Assembly (NCBI GenBank): GCA_903876665.1
Contig: CAIRAY010000184.1
Coordinates: forward strand, 1 to 64,000
Reading direction: 5' to 3'
DNA length: 64,000 nt
From: an uncultured Fibrobacterota bacterium
Lineage (GTDB): Bacteria > Fibrobacterota > Fibrobacteria > Fibrobacterales > Fibrobacteraceae
Positions 1-7,743 of the stretch are shown in pieces (the first letter of the stretch is position 1; each line of letters starts with the position of its first letter). The notes beneath the pieces were generated by a model, which was given only the letters and a program-made list of their open reading frames with translations, did not search any database and was not told the origin of the DNA. Position numbers and translations under genes: made by a program.

Positions 1-636
1 TCTGATTCAGGGAGTGCAATTTTTATTCATCAAAACCCCGAAGATGATTATGGGGAAGTAAAGATTGGGTCGGGGGCATCACACCGTATTTCCAAATCGG
101 ATTGGTCACTGGATTCCAACATGATTGTTTTTAACTCTGACCCATATTTGATAATGGACTTGAGTGCCCGTTGGCCAAGGATACCGAAGTATGTCAATCG
201 CCTAGATCCAATCCCTTGGCGGAATACCGGTGGAATTGATTATTTAACCTATACTTTGTCCAACATGGATTCATTAGCTCTGGTAGAAAGAGAAACGGAT
301 AATCAGGTTCGTATATACACTGATTCAACCCTGAAAATTTATGTCCTCGAAGGTCCTTATGAATTCGCCGTGCTTAGCATACAAAACGGAAAGAATGGAA
401 AAGAGTTGCATATCACTGACAAGCATTGCTTTGATTCCCATAAGGATACAGAGGAAATCGCTTCTGTCTGTGAAGTCCGTACATTTACGAAAATAGATTT
501 GGAATATTTACCAAAAATGCTAGAAACGGTGGACACCATTTCGACCACAGACGCCTATTTTCCTGAGGGAATTGACCCAGAGTATAACTATAAAATTACC
601 ATTCTTCCCATCAAGCGTGGCGAAGAGACTTGGTAA
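1..636 (+). CDS. Hypothetical protein, 5' end outside window
   Basis: The reading frame is open from the first base of the window, so the protein starts upstream; 211 residues are visible. It is rich in charged and aromatic residues, has no transmembrane segment in the visible part, and I do not recognise a family. It contains three cysteines spread over the C-terminal half-region at most and no obvious catalytic motif. It ends 22 bases before a strong intrinsic terminator, so it is the last gene of its transcript. It may be secreted or a lipoprotein like its neighbours, but the N-terminus that would show this is missing. Confidence 0.7.
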   Translation, partial: SDSGSAIFIHQNPEDDYGEVKIGSGASHRISKSDWSLDSNMIVFNSDPYLIMDLSARWPRIPKYVNRLDPIPWRNTGGIDYLTYTLSNMDSLALVERETDNQVRIYTDSTLKIYVLEGPYEFAVLSIQNGKNGKELHITDKHCFDSHKDTEEIASVCEVRTFTKIDLEYLPKMLETVDTISTTDAYFPEGIDPEYNYKITILPIKRGEETW

Positions 637-658
637 CAGTTCACAAAAATTTTCCCGC

Positions 659-687
659 AAAAGGCTTCCCTTCGGGGAGGCCTTTTT
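659..687 (+). terminator. Intrinsic terminator with UUCG tetraloop
   Basis: An 11-bp stem (660-670 pairing with 675-685, one G-U pair) is closed by the extra-stable C-UUCG-G tetraloop and followed by a run of five T. It lies just after the stop codon of the upstream gene and must end that transcript. Confidence 0.9.
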
Positions 688-689
688 CA

Positions 690-935
690 CCTCAAGGACA
701 ATGGGGTGGTCTGCTGTCTTGGACCGGCGATGGGGTTCTGGTGCGGATTGCCACTGCGGGGACCTATAGTCTTGAGGTGGTCAATGCCGTAGGCATTTGG
801 CAGAGTACCCTCAGGTCCGGAAGCTGGAATGTGGGATCCGTTGCGGTGTCAATACCTGCAGGCAGTATCGCGACCGGCAATTATGTAGTTTTGCGGCAAG
901 GCACCCTCGTTCTCGACCGTATACTTGTTCCCTAG
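690..935 (+). pseudogene. Orphan C-terminal fragment of a secreted-protein domain
   Basis: An open frame of about 80 codons follows directly after the terminator. It encodes alternating beta-strand-like sequence with GTYSLEVVNAVG near 764-800 and a C-terminal VLDRILVP, which resembles the short C-terminal beta domains at the end of secreted proteins in this type of genome. The only in-frame ATG (630) lies inside the preceding gene and upstream of the terminator, so the frame has no usable start of its own. I infer it is the surviving 3' end of a larger gene whose front was lost by deletion at about 688-700. A very small real gene with a non-standard start is the alternative. Confidence 0.45.
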
Positions 936-949
936 TTTGAGGTGATAAA

Positions 950-2023
950 ATGAATCAAAAATTTAGAGCACTAAAGTTCATTGTACCCGTAATGGTACTC
1001 TTCTCCTGTGGGCTTTTTAAGCCAGAAGAGAAACCAGTGGTGATTCAGGAAGTGGAAACCCAGGTTTTTGCCTATGTGGATAGCACAGTGGACGGGCAAA
1101 CAGGGAAAAAGACATCCGGTGCGGTGCAGGGATTGGTCGTCCGTGGCGATACCCTCTTTGTTCTGGGCAATGGGATGCTATATATTTCTCCTCCGGGTGA
1201 GGCATTGAAAAGAGTGGATAGCTTGACCTGGGAGGGTGAGAAGGACGGCGTCACCTCCTATCGCTATCCAGCGTGTCCCACCTGGTCTCCTGGCTTCATT
1301 GGAGCCCCAGAGAGCCTTTGGGTGACTGGGAATTACAGTGGGTTCATCTGGCAGATTCCTTCACGCTTTTCTCTGCCGGCCATATCTTGGCGGGCCCATC
1401 CCAATGACAACGAGTTGGAGAGCATCGTGTGGGCGGGCTGGTTTGGCGGGAAGCCTTACCAATTATATGGAGCCCGCCTGGAAAGTGCAGATAGCGATCA
1501 AACGGTAATTGACACACAGTTCAATACTATTGCCCAGATGGGCGATACTTTGTATGTAGGAAATGGGTTGGATTCTCTCTGGTATATGGAGCCTTCTAGC
1601 CTGATCAAGCATCCTGTCTCATTGGATGGGATTGCTCTTTCGAATTGGTTTTTGGGACCATGTGGTCGAAAAGTATGCCTGTTTAATGAGGATGCAGAGA
1701 AAAAACGCAAAGATATCTATTCCTGGTCTAAAGGGGGGTGGAAGTCGGTTTATGTGAGTCCTGAGGCGGACCGTGCTCTTGATGATGGCACTGTTTTGGT
1801 GGATCCATATACCTATGATGATGTTACGTTTACCCATGGCTCAGGCAACCGTTTTCTCATTTTTCGGCAAGATTCTGTTTTTGCCCGCTATGCCCTAGGA
1901 GCAAGTAATGGTTGGAACGCCGGTTCCCATGGTCTTGCTGTTCGGGGAGACCTCCTTTACATTGCGGGTGAACCTGGCGCCATTCGCACATTCCCAATTT
2001 CCCAAGCCCTCAACTGGAACTAA
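950..2023 (+). CDS. Putative lipoprotein, 357 aa
   Basis: The first 25 residues form a signal peptide ending in a lipobox (leucine-phenylalanine-serine-cysteine, Cys20-21 region), so the mature protein should be lipid-anchored in the envelope. The rest is a series of beta-rich segments with recurring patterns such as GDTLFVLGNGMLY and GDTLYVGNGLDSLW, suggesting a beta-propeller-like fold; I do not recognise a named family. The start is supported by a GAGGTG Shine-Dalgarno about 6 bases before ATG. Oddly, the same frame stays open for 53 codons after the TAA stop, to 2185. Confidence 0.75.
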   Translation: MNQKFRALKFIVPVMVLFSCGLFKPEEKPVVIQEVETQVFAYVDSTVDGQTGKKTSGAVQGLVVRGDTLFVLGNGMLYISPPGEALKRVDSLTWEGEKDGVTSYRYPACPTWSPGFIGAPESLWVTGNYSGFIWQIPSRFSLPAISWRAHPNDNELESIVWAGWFGGKPYQLYGARLESADSDQTVIDTQFNTIAQMGDTLYVGNGLDSLWYMEPSSLIKHPVSLDGIALSNWFLGPCGRKVCLFNEDAEKKRKDIYSWSKGGWKSVYVSPEADRALDDGTVLVDPYTYDDVTFTHGSGNRFLIFRQDSVFARYALGASNGWNAGSHGLAVRGDLLYIAGEPGAIRTFPISQALNWN

Positions 2024-2155
2024 CCCATCCAAGAAATCGAGACTCGACTATCTTCTCAGCCCACGGTTTCCATGGACAGCATAGAAGTATCCAGTAAAAT
2101 GTCGATCACTATGCCCGGGTCGAAGCAAGTGGTCAAAACCTATTTGGAATCCGCA

Positions 2156-3445
2156 CTAGGGCATAATCTTGAAAAGTCCCAGTAAGTCTTCCGACGCAGA
2201 TAAAAGCTCCCGGGTGATCACGCCCTTCTTGTCGATCACTTTTACGGCGTAGACCTTCCAGCGGTAGTTCCCAGGAACAAGGCTGTCGGTGGCAGTGGTA
2301 TCAAAGTTCCAGGCCACGCTGAGATTGTTGGTTGCCAAAATGGGTTGGTGCAAAGGAAGCAAATCCGTGTCGTAGCCTCCCCAAACTCGCTTGCCGGCCT
2401 CATTGAACACTTCGATGATGTACTCTTGCGCGCTTGCGTAGCTCGATTGCTTGATCCAGGTAAATACTGGGATGGAGTCCAATTCAACGGAATAAATGGA
2501 GTCCATGGGGTTGGTGGGTTGCATAAGAGTGATCGCTCCGGTGCAACTGAAATCAATGCTCAGAGCGGTATCGGCAGCGAGAACCGTGATGGTGGGCAGG
2601 CCGCTCTTGCGGATCCAGTCCGGGTCCATGACGATGGAATCGTTCTGATAACTGGCCCAGGCAATAAAGTTCCCGGGAGGAACGGAATTGAGGACAAAGC
2701 TGTTGCCTGAATCTGTCCGGACCGACAATCCAGGTATGGCCTTGTGGGTTAATGGGTGTACCAGGGTCACGTCAATGTTTTTAGCCGTGGTGGCCAAAAA
2801 GGAAACCGATCCGGCGATTCGCGCACCGGGGTGTACCTGCATTTCGCCGCTGGTATTGATGACTTTGTTTGCGGTGACAAGGGCGGTAACCTCGGCACCC
2901 GTCTGCATCAGGCCGGATTTGTAGAACTCAAGCGTCCAGGTTCCCGCAGGGACATTCAAGAGCAGGAAGGATCCGTCTGGGCCGGCGGCAGTGGAAATGG
3001 CCTGGTTCCCGTTAATAGCCACGATCAATGTGCCCGCAACGGAGCCGGAATCGATCGCCAGGGAACCGGCAATGGAGCCAACAGCGCCTATGGTGGGATT
3101 GGGATTCATGGTTACAGTGACTCCGGAATCTCTAGGTATGGTAACCACCATTCCCCCACCTTGATGCGTGGGGTAGTCCAAGAACCCGCTACCCTGAATT
3201 TCAAAGCTATAGCTTCCCGAGTCCAATTCGAAGGAGAACCTTCCATCGGGGCCTGTGAGCTGTCGTCCAACGGTCGCGTTTGTTTTCAAATTGATCACGA
3301 CCACATTGGCCCCTTCGATGGGGCTGTCATTGGATGCGCTGAGTACGATACCCTGCAATACCGGCGTAGAATCTGGTTCATCGTGTTTGTCGCTACCACA
3401 GCTCAGGAGGAGACCGGAAACAAGCACAAGGAAATATCGGAACAT
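2156..3445 (-). CDS. Lipoprotein with carboxypeptidase-regulatory-like domains
   Basis: The 429-residue protein starts with MFRYFLVLVSGLLLSCGS, a lipoprotein signal with cysteine at residue 16. I chose this ATG because AGGAG sits about 6 bases upstream; a longer frame upstream has no ribosome site. The N-terminal part reads LQGIVLSASNDSPIEGANV then GPDGRFSFELDSGSYSFEIQ, the pattern of carboxypeptidase-regulatory-like (transthyretin-like) beta-sandwich domains. At least two more copies follow (GSIAGSL, GARIAGSV blocks). Such domains are usually structural parts of surface proteins. Function is unknown. It converges on the neighbouring lipoprotein gene. Confidence 0.8.
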   Translation of the reverse strand: MFRYFLVLVSGLLLSCGSDKHDEPDSTPVLQGIVLSASNDSPIEGANVVVINLKTNATVGRQLTGPDGRFSFELDSGSYSFEIQGSGFLDYPTHQGGGMVVTIPRDSGVTVTMNPNPTIGAVGSIAGSLAIDSGSVAGTLIVAINGNQAISTAAGPDGSFLLLNVPAGTWTLEFYKSGLMQTGAEVTALVTANKVINTSGEMQVHPGARIAGSVSFLATTAKNIDVTLVHPLTHKAIPGLSVRTDSGNSFVLNSVPPGNFIAWASYQNDSIVMDPDWIRKSGLPTITVLAADTALSIDFSCTGAITLMQPTNPMDSIYSVELDSIPVFTWIKQSSYASAQEYIIEVFNEAGKRVWGGYDTDLLPLHQPILATNNLSVAWNFDTTATDSLVPGNYRWKVYAVKVIDKKGVITRELLSASEDLLGLFKIMP

Positions 3446-3580
3446 GGGGACTCCTAAAAAACAGATTAAAAAACGGAGGGTGCTAGTCAAAGTATACCCA
3501 AATTCAAGGGAGGTAGGAGCCTAATCGAGAGTTAGGTCGACACGTAATGCCCCCTCTCCCAAATTTCCTAGATTAATCCC

Positions 3581-4855
3581 ATGCGCCAATTAGTTCAGAT
3601 TACCAAGCTTCCCAATGGAATCACAGTTGCCTCGGAAAAGATGCCGGGGGCCTACTCGGTATCCCTTGGTCTTTGGACCGAAGTGGGTTCCGCCATGGAG
3701 CCCCCAGCCGTTAACGGAGTCAGTCATTTTTTTGAGCACATGGTTTTCAAAGGAACAGAAAACCGCACGGCATTGCAAATTGCACACCAGCTCGAAGAGC
3801 GGGGTGGCAACCTGAACGCCTACACCACCCGCGAACAGACTTGTTTTTACGCTCGGGTAGTTCGGGACGACTTTGCGCTTGCGTTGGACACCGTCTGCGA
3901 CTTGGCCATGAACCCTTTGCTCGAAAAGATCGAGATTGAGAAAGAACGCAAGGTGATTATTGAAGAAATCCGAAGCTACGAGGATTCTCCCGATGAGCTC
4001 GCCCACGACCTATTTTCCGAGTTGCATTTCAAAGGCCAGGGGCTAGCCCAGCCCATTACGGGAACCGCGAAATCCGTGCGCCGGGTGGGCGAAGCGGAAA
4101 TTCGCGCCCATCACAAAAAGATTCTGCAAAATTACCCCATGTTTGTGGTGGCGGGTGGCAATGTGGATCACGATGCCCTGGTGGGCAGGGTGCGTGACTT
4201 GTTGGGGTCCAAAACCTCCGCCAAATCCAAGATTCTTCATGTGGATCCAGGCACCGGTACGGGCGTATTGATCAAGCGCAAAGAAGTGCAACAGTGCAAT
4301 GTAATTGCTGGAACGTCCATCATTGCCAAAACCTCGGGTCGGCAACGCTTGGCGCTGAGCCTCTTTAATTTGATATTTGGAGACGGGATGTCCTCAAGGC
4401 TTTTCCAAAAAGTCCGTGAAGACCATGGCCTAGCCTATTCCATATACAGCGCCATTGATAATTTCAACGGTTGCCGCTCCTTCCATATCGCCCTAGGAAC
4501 AGATCCCAAGCGGCAGCAAAAGGCTTTGGATTTGATCCGTAACGAAATTCTGGTGCTTTTGCGTGATGGATTGCGTGCAAACGAACTCGAGCGCGCGAAA
4601 ACCGCCATTCTCGGTGGAATCAAGCTTGGACTGGATTCACCGTCCAATCGCATGAACCGCTTGGCCCGCCAAGTCATCCGCACCGGAAAGTTTACCCCCT
4701 TTGCCCAAGTTGAAAAAGAACTCGCCGCCATTCAGCCCAAAGAAATCATGGCCCTGGTGGAAGAACTTTTCCTCAATGGCATCTGGGCCGCCGGCGCAGT
4801 AATCCCCAAGGAAGGTCCTAAGGTGGATTTAAGTCCGCTGCTAGGATTCCGGTAG
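3581..4855 (+). CDS. M16 family zinc metallopeptidase
   Basis: 424 residues, the usual length of a single-chain bacterial M16 processing protease. The inverted zinc motif HFFEH is at residues 49-53, and the downstream acidic helix ERKVIIEEIRSYEDSP (about 122-137) supplies the third ligand (Glu128 or Glu129). The second, inactive-type half-domain follows from about residue 215 with the RxxxR-type substrate loop region around GLAYSIYS. There is no signal peptide, so it should act in the cytoplasm or be associated with the membrane, as for relatives that degrade peptides. The gene stands alone between a divergent lipoprotein gene and a repeat-filled spacer. Confidence 0.92.
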   Translation: MRQLVQITKLPNGITVASEKMPGAYSVSLGLWTEVGSAMEPPAVNGVSHFFEHMVFKGTENRTALQIAHQLEERGGNLNAYTTREQTCFYARVVRDDFALALDTVCDLAMNPLLEKIEIEKERKVIIEEIRSYEDSPDELAHDLFSELHFKGQGLAQPITGTAKSVRRVGEAEIRAHHKKILQNYPMFVVAGGNVDHDALVGRVRDLLGSKTSAKSKILHVDPGTGTGVLIKRKEVQQCNVIAGTSIIAKTSGRQRLALSLFNLIFGDGMSSRLFQKVREDHGLAYSIYSAIDNFNGCRSFHIALGTDPKRQQKALDLIRNEILVLLRDGLRANELERAKTAILGGIKLGLDSPSNRMNRLARQVIRTGKFTPFAQVEKELAAIQPKEIMALVEELFLNGIWAAGAVIPKEGPKVDLSPLLGFR

Positions 4856-4862
4856 GGAAGGA

Positions 4863-5074
4863 AGTGGAAAGTAAACAGCCCGCATCCTGGCACGAAGCGT
4901 TAGTGGAAAGTGGAAAGTTGCGGGAGTGTTTCCCTAAAAAATAAATGACCAGTCGAAACTTTCCACTTTCCACTAGCCAAGATATCCCGAGACCAGTGCC
5001 TTTCACTCTCCACTTGTATCCCTGTTCCCCCAACTTTCCACTAGTATCCCTCCCTCTTTCCACTCGTATTCCCC
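4863..5074 (+). repeat. Dispersed TTTCCACT-type repeat cluster before murD
   Basis: The spacer contains inverted arms built of TAGTGGAAAGTGGAAAGT (about 4901-4918) and its complement (about 4959-4976). A segment AGTGGAAAGTAAACAGCCCG at 4864 recurs, inverted, near 51270 and, direct and more degenerate, near 51071. Downstream lie three direct copies of a 17-base word of the form CTTTCCACTnGTATCCC at 5006-5022, 5034-5050 and 5056-5073, the last touching the murD start codon. This fills the whole gap between the M16 gene and murD; I see no gene in it. Confidence 0.8.
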
Positions 5075-5075
5075 T

Positions 5076-6395
5076 ATGACCCCACAAATCCTCCCCACTC
5101 CCGTCGGTATCCTTGGTTTTGGCATTGAAGGCCAGAGCACCTTGCAATGGTTGCTTTCCCAAGGCATCAAAGAAATTTTCGTGCTGGACCAGAAGCCAGT
5201 TGAAGTGGCCACAGCCCAGGTGGTTAGTGGCGCCAATTACTTGGATGGCCTCAAGGACTGCGCATCCGTTGTGCGCAGTGCGGGCGTGAATCCTCTGCTC
5301 CCGGAATTGTTGAAATTCCAGATGAATGGTGGATTGGTGACAAGTCAGGTCGAAATATTCATGGAGCAGACCCAAAGCAAATGCACCATTGGTGTGACGG
5401 GTACCCTGGGGAAGGGAACCTGCATCACCATGATCGAGCATATCCTCAAGAGCGTAGGAGTGCCGTGCAAAATTGGGGGAAACTACGGCGTAGCAGCACT
5501 GGACCTGCTGTCCGATGAAACTCCAGACCGGATTTCCCTGCTTGAGCTCTCTAGTTTTCAATTGATGACCCAGCAGCGTTCGCCCCATGTGGGAGTGGTT
5601 CTCAAAACCACCAGCGAGCATTTGGACTGGCACCGTAGCGTGGAAGAATACCGGGACGCCAAGGCCAACTTGGTGCGTTATCAGAAGCCTACAGACATTT
5701 GTGTGTATTTGGATGATTCCGAGGGAAGCAAAGAAATCGCGATGCAGGGTCGCGGGCGCAAACTGCGATTGGGCCATGCCGAAGGGTGCAATGCAGTGAT
5801 CGAGGGCGAAACCATGCGCATCGGCTCCGATGTCCTCAACCTTGCAAACTGTGTGGTCCCAGGCGTTCACCAGCTTGAAAATATGGGAGCAGCCGTACTC
5901 GCGACCTGGTCCCTGGGCGTTCCGGTTGCCAAAGCCATGGAGGCCCTCAAGAGCTATGCGGGCCTGACCTACCGGCTCGAGTTCAAGGGAGTCCACAACG
6001 GCATTTCCTTCTACAACGATTCCTACGCTACCCGGCCCGAGGCCGCCCTGGCCGCTGCCCAGTCCATGAAGGGCCCCTTTGCGCTGATTTTGGGAGGTTC
6101 CGAAAAAAACGGGGATTTCACTGAGCTCGCCCAAGTTCTTGCCACCTTGAAAAACCTGAAGTCCATCGCCCTGATCGGCCACACCGCAACCCGCCTACGA
6201 ACTTCCCTAGTGTCCGCCGCATTCTCCGGAAGCCTAGAAGACCACCCAACCCTAGAAACCGCCTTTGCGTGGTCCTGTGCCCAAATGCAGGCCGGTGGCT
6301 CTGTCCTCATGTCTCCCGCCTGTGCATCCTTCGGCCTATTTGCCAACTACAAGGAACGTGGCAAGCGCTTCGACGAACTAGTAAAGGCCCTTTAA
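5076..6395 (+). CDS. murD: UDP-N-acetylmuramoylalanine--D-glutamate ligase
   Basis: Adds D-glutamate to UDP-MurNAc-L-Ala in cytoplasmic peptidoglycan precursor synthesis. 439 residues, normal for MurD. The N-terminal Rossmann segment has GILGFGIEGQ (11-20), the ATP loop is GTLGKGT (109-115), the central domain has LELSSFQL (156-163) and EHLDWH (181-186), and the C-terminus ends with the MurD-type SPACASFGLFANYKERG. It lies outside any mra/mur division cluster. There is no recognisable Shine-Dalgarno: the bases before ATG belong to a direct-repeat unit, so initiation may be weak or leaderless. Confidence 0.95.
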   Translation: MTPQILPTPVGILGFGIEGQSTLQWLLSQGIKEIFVLDQKPVEVATAQVVSGANYLDGLKDCASVVRSAGVNPLLPELLKFQMNGGLVTSQVEIFMEQTQSKCTIGVTGTLGKGTCITMIEHILKSVGVPCKIGGNYGVAALDLLSDETPDRISLLELSSFQLMTQQRSPHVGVVLKTTSEHLDWHRSVEEYRDAKANLVRYQKPTDICVYLDDSEGSKEIAMQGRGRKLRLGHAEGCNAVIEGETMRIGSDVLNLANCVVPGVHQLENMGAAVLATWSLGVPVAKAMEALKSYAGLTYRLEFKGVHNGISFYNDSYATRPEAALAAAQSMKGPFALILGGSEKNGDFTELAQVLATLKNLKSIALIGHTATRLRTSLVSAAFSGSLEDHPTLETAFAWSCAQMQAGGSVLMSPACASFGLFANYKERGKRFDELVKAL

Positions 6396-6464
6396 TTCAG
6401 GCCGCAGCGAAGCGCCCCGCGCAACGATGCATGCAATGAAATCAGCCAACGGCTATATATAACG

Positions 6465-6492
6465 CAAAAGTCCCGACGAATCGGGACTTTTG
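6465..6492. terminator. Bidirectional intrinsic terminator
   Basis: A perfect 12-bp inverted repeat (6465-6476 with 6481-6492) with a CGAA loop, A-rich on one side and T-rich on the other. It can stop murD transcription from the left and the small minus-strand gene from the right. Confidence 0.85.
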
Positions 6493-6543
6493 TCGAATTC
6501 GGGCTACACAGTCTGTCGGTGCCCGATCCGGATTCAAAATGAT

Positions 6544-6657
6544 TTAGCGACTACGAACGTCTAGCCTGTCTTTTTCTCCAAAGCCCCAGAAAGTCCCTAG
6601 GGCCAGCAAAGAAAAAACATTCAGGTTCAGTAGCATTTTTAATGCATTGAATTTCAT
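6544..6657 (-). CDS. 37-aa small membrane or secreted protein
   Basis: A short gene on the minus strand with a strong Shine-Dalgarno (AAGGAGATG, about 6 bases before ATG) and a shared terminator just after its stop. The product has two lysines near the start, then a hydrophobic stretch LLNLNVFSLLALGTFWGF, then a charged tail EKDRLDVRSR. This is the shape of a single-span small membrane protein or a short exported peptide. No family is recognised. The combination of ribosome site, hydrophobic pattern and terminator makes it more than a random frame. Confidence 0.55.
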   Translation of the reverse strand: MKFNALKMLLNLNVFSLLALGTFWGFGEKDRLDVRSR

Positions 6658-6878
6658 GGCTCATCTCCTTCAATCACCAAGCACAGAAATAGAAAATATT
6701 TCGCGCTTAGTGTACCCTGTTCTGTCCTAAAGATCGCTTCATGATGCTCTAGATGCTAGTGAATCCGGGGCGAAATCAAAAATACCGTACCCAAACTCGG
6801 GTACAATTCGCGAAATTTGGGGGAGTGTGTTTGCGTGGGGGAAAAGTCGGAGTTCTTCAAATAGTGTATTTTAGGGCT

Positions 6879-7367
6879 ATGGAACAGCTTGTCCTGGATC
6901 TTCTCAATACCTTGCACGGCGGAAACCCTCCGATTCGGGAGCCCCGTGACCTGGCATTGCTGTCGAGCAAGCAGATTTTGACGCTCATCGACCTGACTCC
7001 CCCGGAGCTGTTGCCTTTGGTGGTGCGCTTTTTGAAGGAATCCCGTGGCGGGGAGCGTCTTTTTGAAAAATTGATGGGCGAGCACGAGGAAGAAAACCGT
7101 GAATTGGTGGACAAATTCTTTGGCCGGTATTTTGCCATGGTCATGGAACCCACAAGTCCGGAGGAAAATCCCTTATTGTGCTACATCGACCCAGAAATGT
7201 TCCATGATTTGGCCTTTATCCAAACCCGCGAGTCTTTTTTTAAACGACAAAGCATTGCGGACATCAATGAATTTCTCGGCATCCATTTCAATCTGGACCA
7301 ACAATTCGTGGCGGGTGAGCAGGACAAGGCCTGGAACTTCTTTTTCAATGAGCTGTTGAAGGTATGA
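6879..7367 (+). CDS. Hypothetical protein coupled to clpS, 162 aa
   Basis: I start it at the ATG giving MEQLVLDLLNTLH; a longer frame back to 6753 has atypical basic sequence and no ribosome site. The protein is acidic, mostly helical by eye, and soluble, with no membrane segment. Its middle (GGERLFEKLMGEHEEENREL) looks like a charged amphipathic helix. I do not recognise the family. Its TGA overlaps the ATG of the clpS-like gene (ATGA), so the two are translated together and may work together, for example as a regulator or substrate of Clp proteolysis; this is inference only. Confidence 0.75.
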   Translation: MEQLVLDLLNTLHGGNPPIREPRDLALLSSKQILTLIDLTPPELLPLVVRFLKESRGGERLFEKLMGEHEEENRELVDKFFGRYFAMVMEPTSPEENPLLCYIDPEMFHDLAFIQTRESFFKRQSIADINEFLGIHFNLDQQFVAGEQDKAWNFFFNELLKV

Positions 7368-7690
7368 ATCCGGAATCCGAAACAAAAAGTGCGACCGAAG
7401 TCATTGAAGCGGCCCAGACCAAGGCCGTGCGTCATTGGAAGGTGGTGCTCTATAACGATGAGGATCACACCTATGACTATGTGGTGGCCTTGTTGGTAGC
7501 GGTGTGTGCCATGGCCAGGGAGCAGGCGTTTCGTTGCGCGGTCGAGGTGGATCTGTGTGGTAGAACCGTGGTATATTACGGAAATCAGGAAGATTGCGCC
7601 CGCATATCCGGAAAAATCAATACCTGGGGTGCGGATCATCGCCTTTTGCGGAGCCGAGGCTCCATGAATAGCGCGGTAGAACCCAATTAA
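7364..7690 (+). CDS. clpS: ClpS-like Clp protease adaptor
   Basis: 108 residues. The core WKVVLYNDEDHTYDYVV (25-41) matches the ClpS signature, in which the Asn-Asp-acidic pocket binds N-degron amino groups and the protein docks on the ClpA or ClpC N-domain. The second pocket segment reads VDLCGR (62-67), where the well-studied proteobacterial proteins have a histidine followed by x-x-G; Asp63 replaces that histidine. As I recall, planctomycete and related ClpS proteins share VDxxGR, so this is probably a lineage variant, not a broken gene. Translationally coupled to the gene upstream and followed by a terminator. Confidence 0.85.
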   Translation: MNPESETKSATEVIEAAQTKAVRHWKVVLYNDEDHTYDYVVALLVAVCAMAREQAFRCAVEVDLCGRTVVYYGNQEDCARISGKINTWGADHRLLRSRGSMNSAVEPN

Positions 7691-7722
7691 AAAAGGACCC
7701 ATGCTGGCGCAAGGGTCCTTTT
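7691..7722. terminator. Bidirectional intrinsic terminator
   Basis: AAAAGGACCC at 7691-7700 pairs perfectly with GGGTCCTTTT at 7713-7722 around a 12-base loop. It separates the convergent clpS and pit genes and can serve both. Confidence 0.88.
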
Positions 7723-7743
7723 CAAATTCATGCCGCGTAATGT

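Noticed and set aside
4818-6182. A 454-codon open frame on the minus strand
   Set aside because: It is antisense to murD, has no ribosome site and an unusual composition rich in His, Gly and Gln; murD is clearly the coding strand.
6753-6878. N-terminal extension of the gene before clpS
   Set aside because: Basic, unlike the rest of the protein, and without a ribosome site; it overlaps the likely promoter region.
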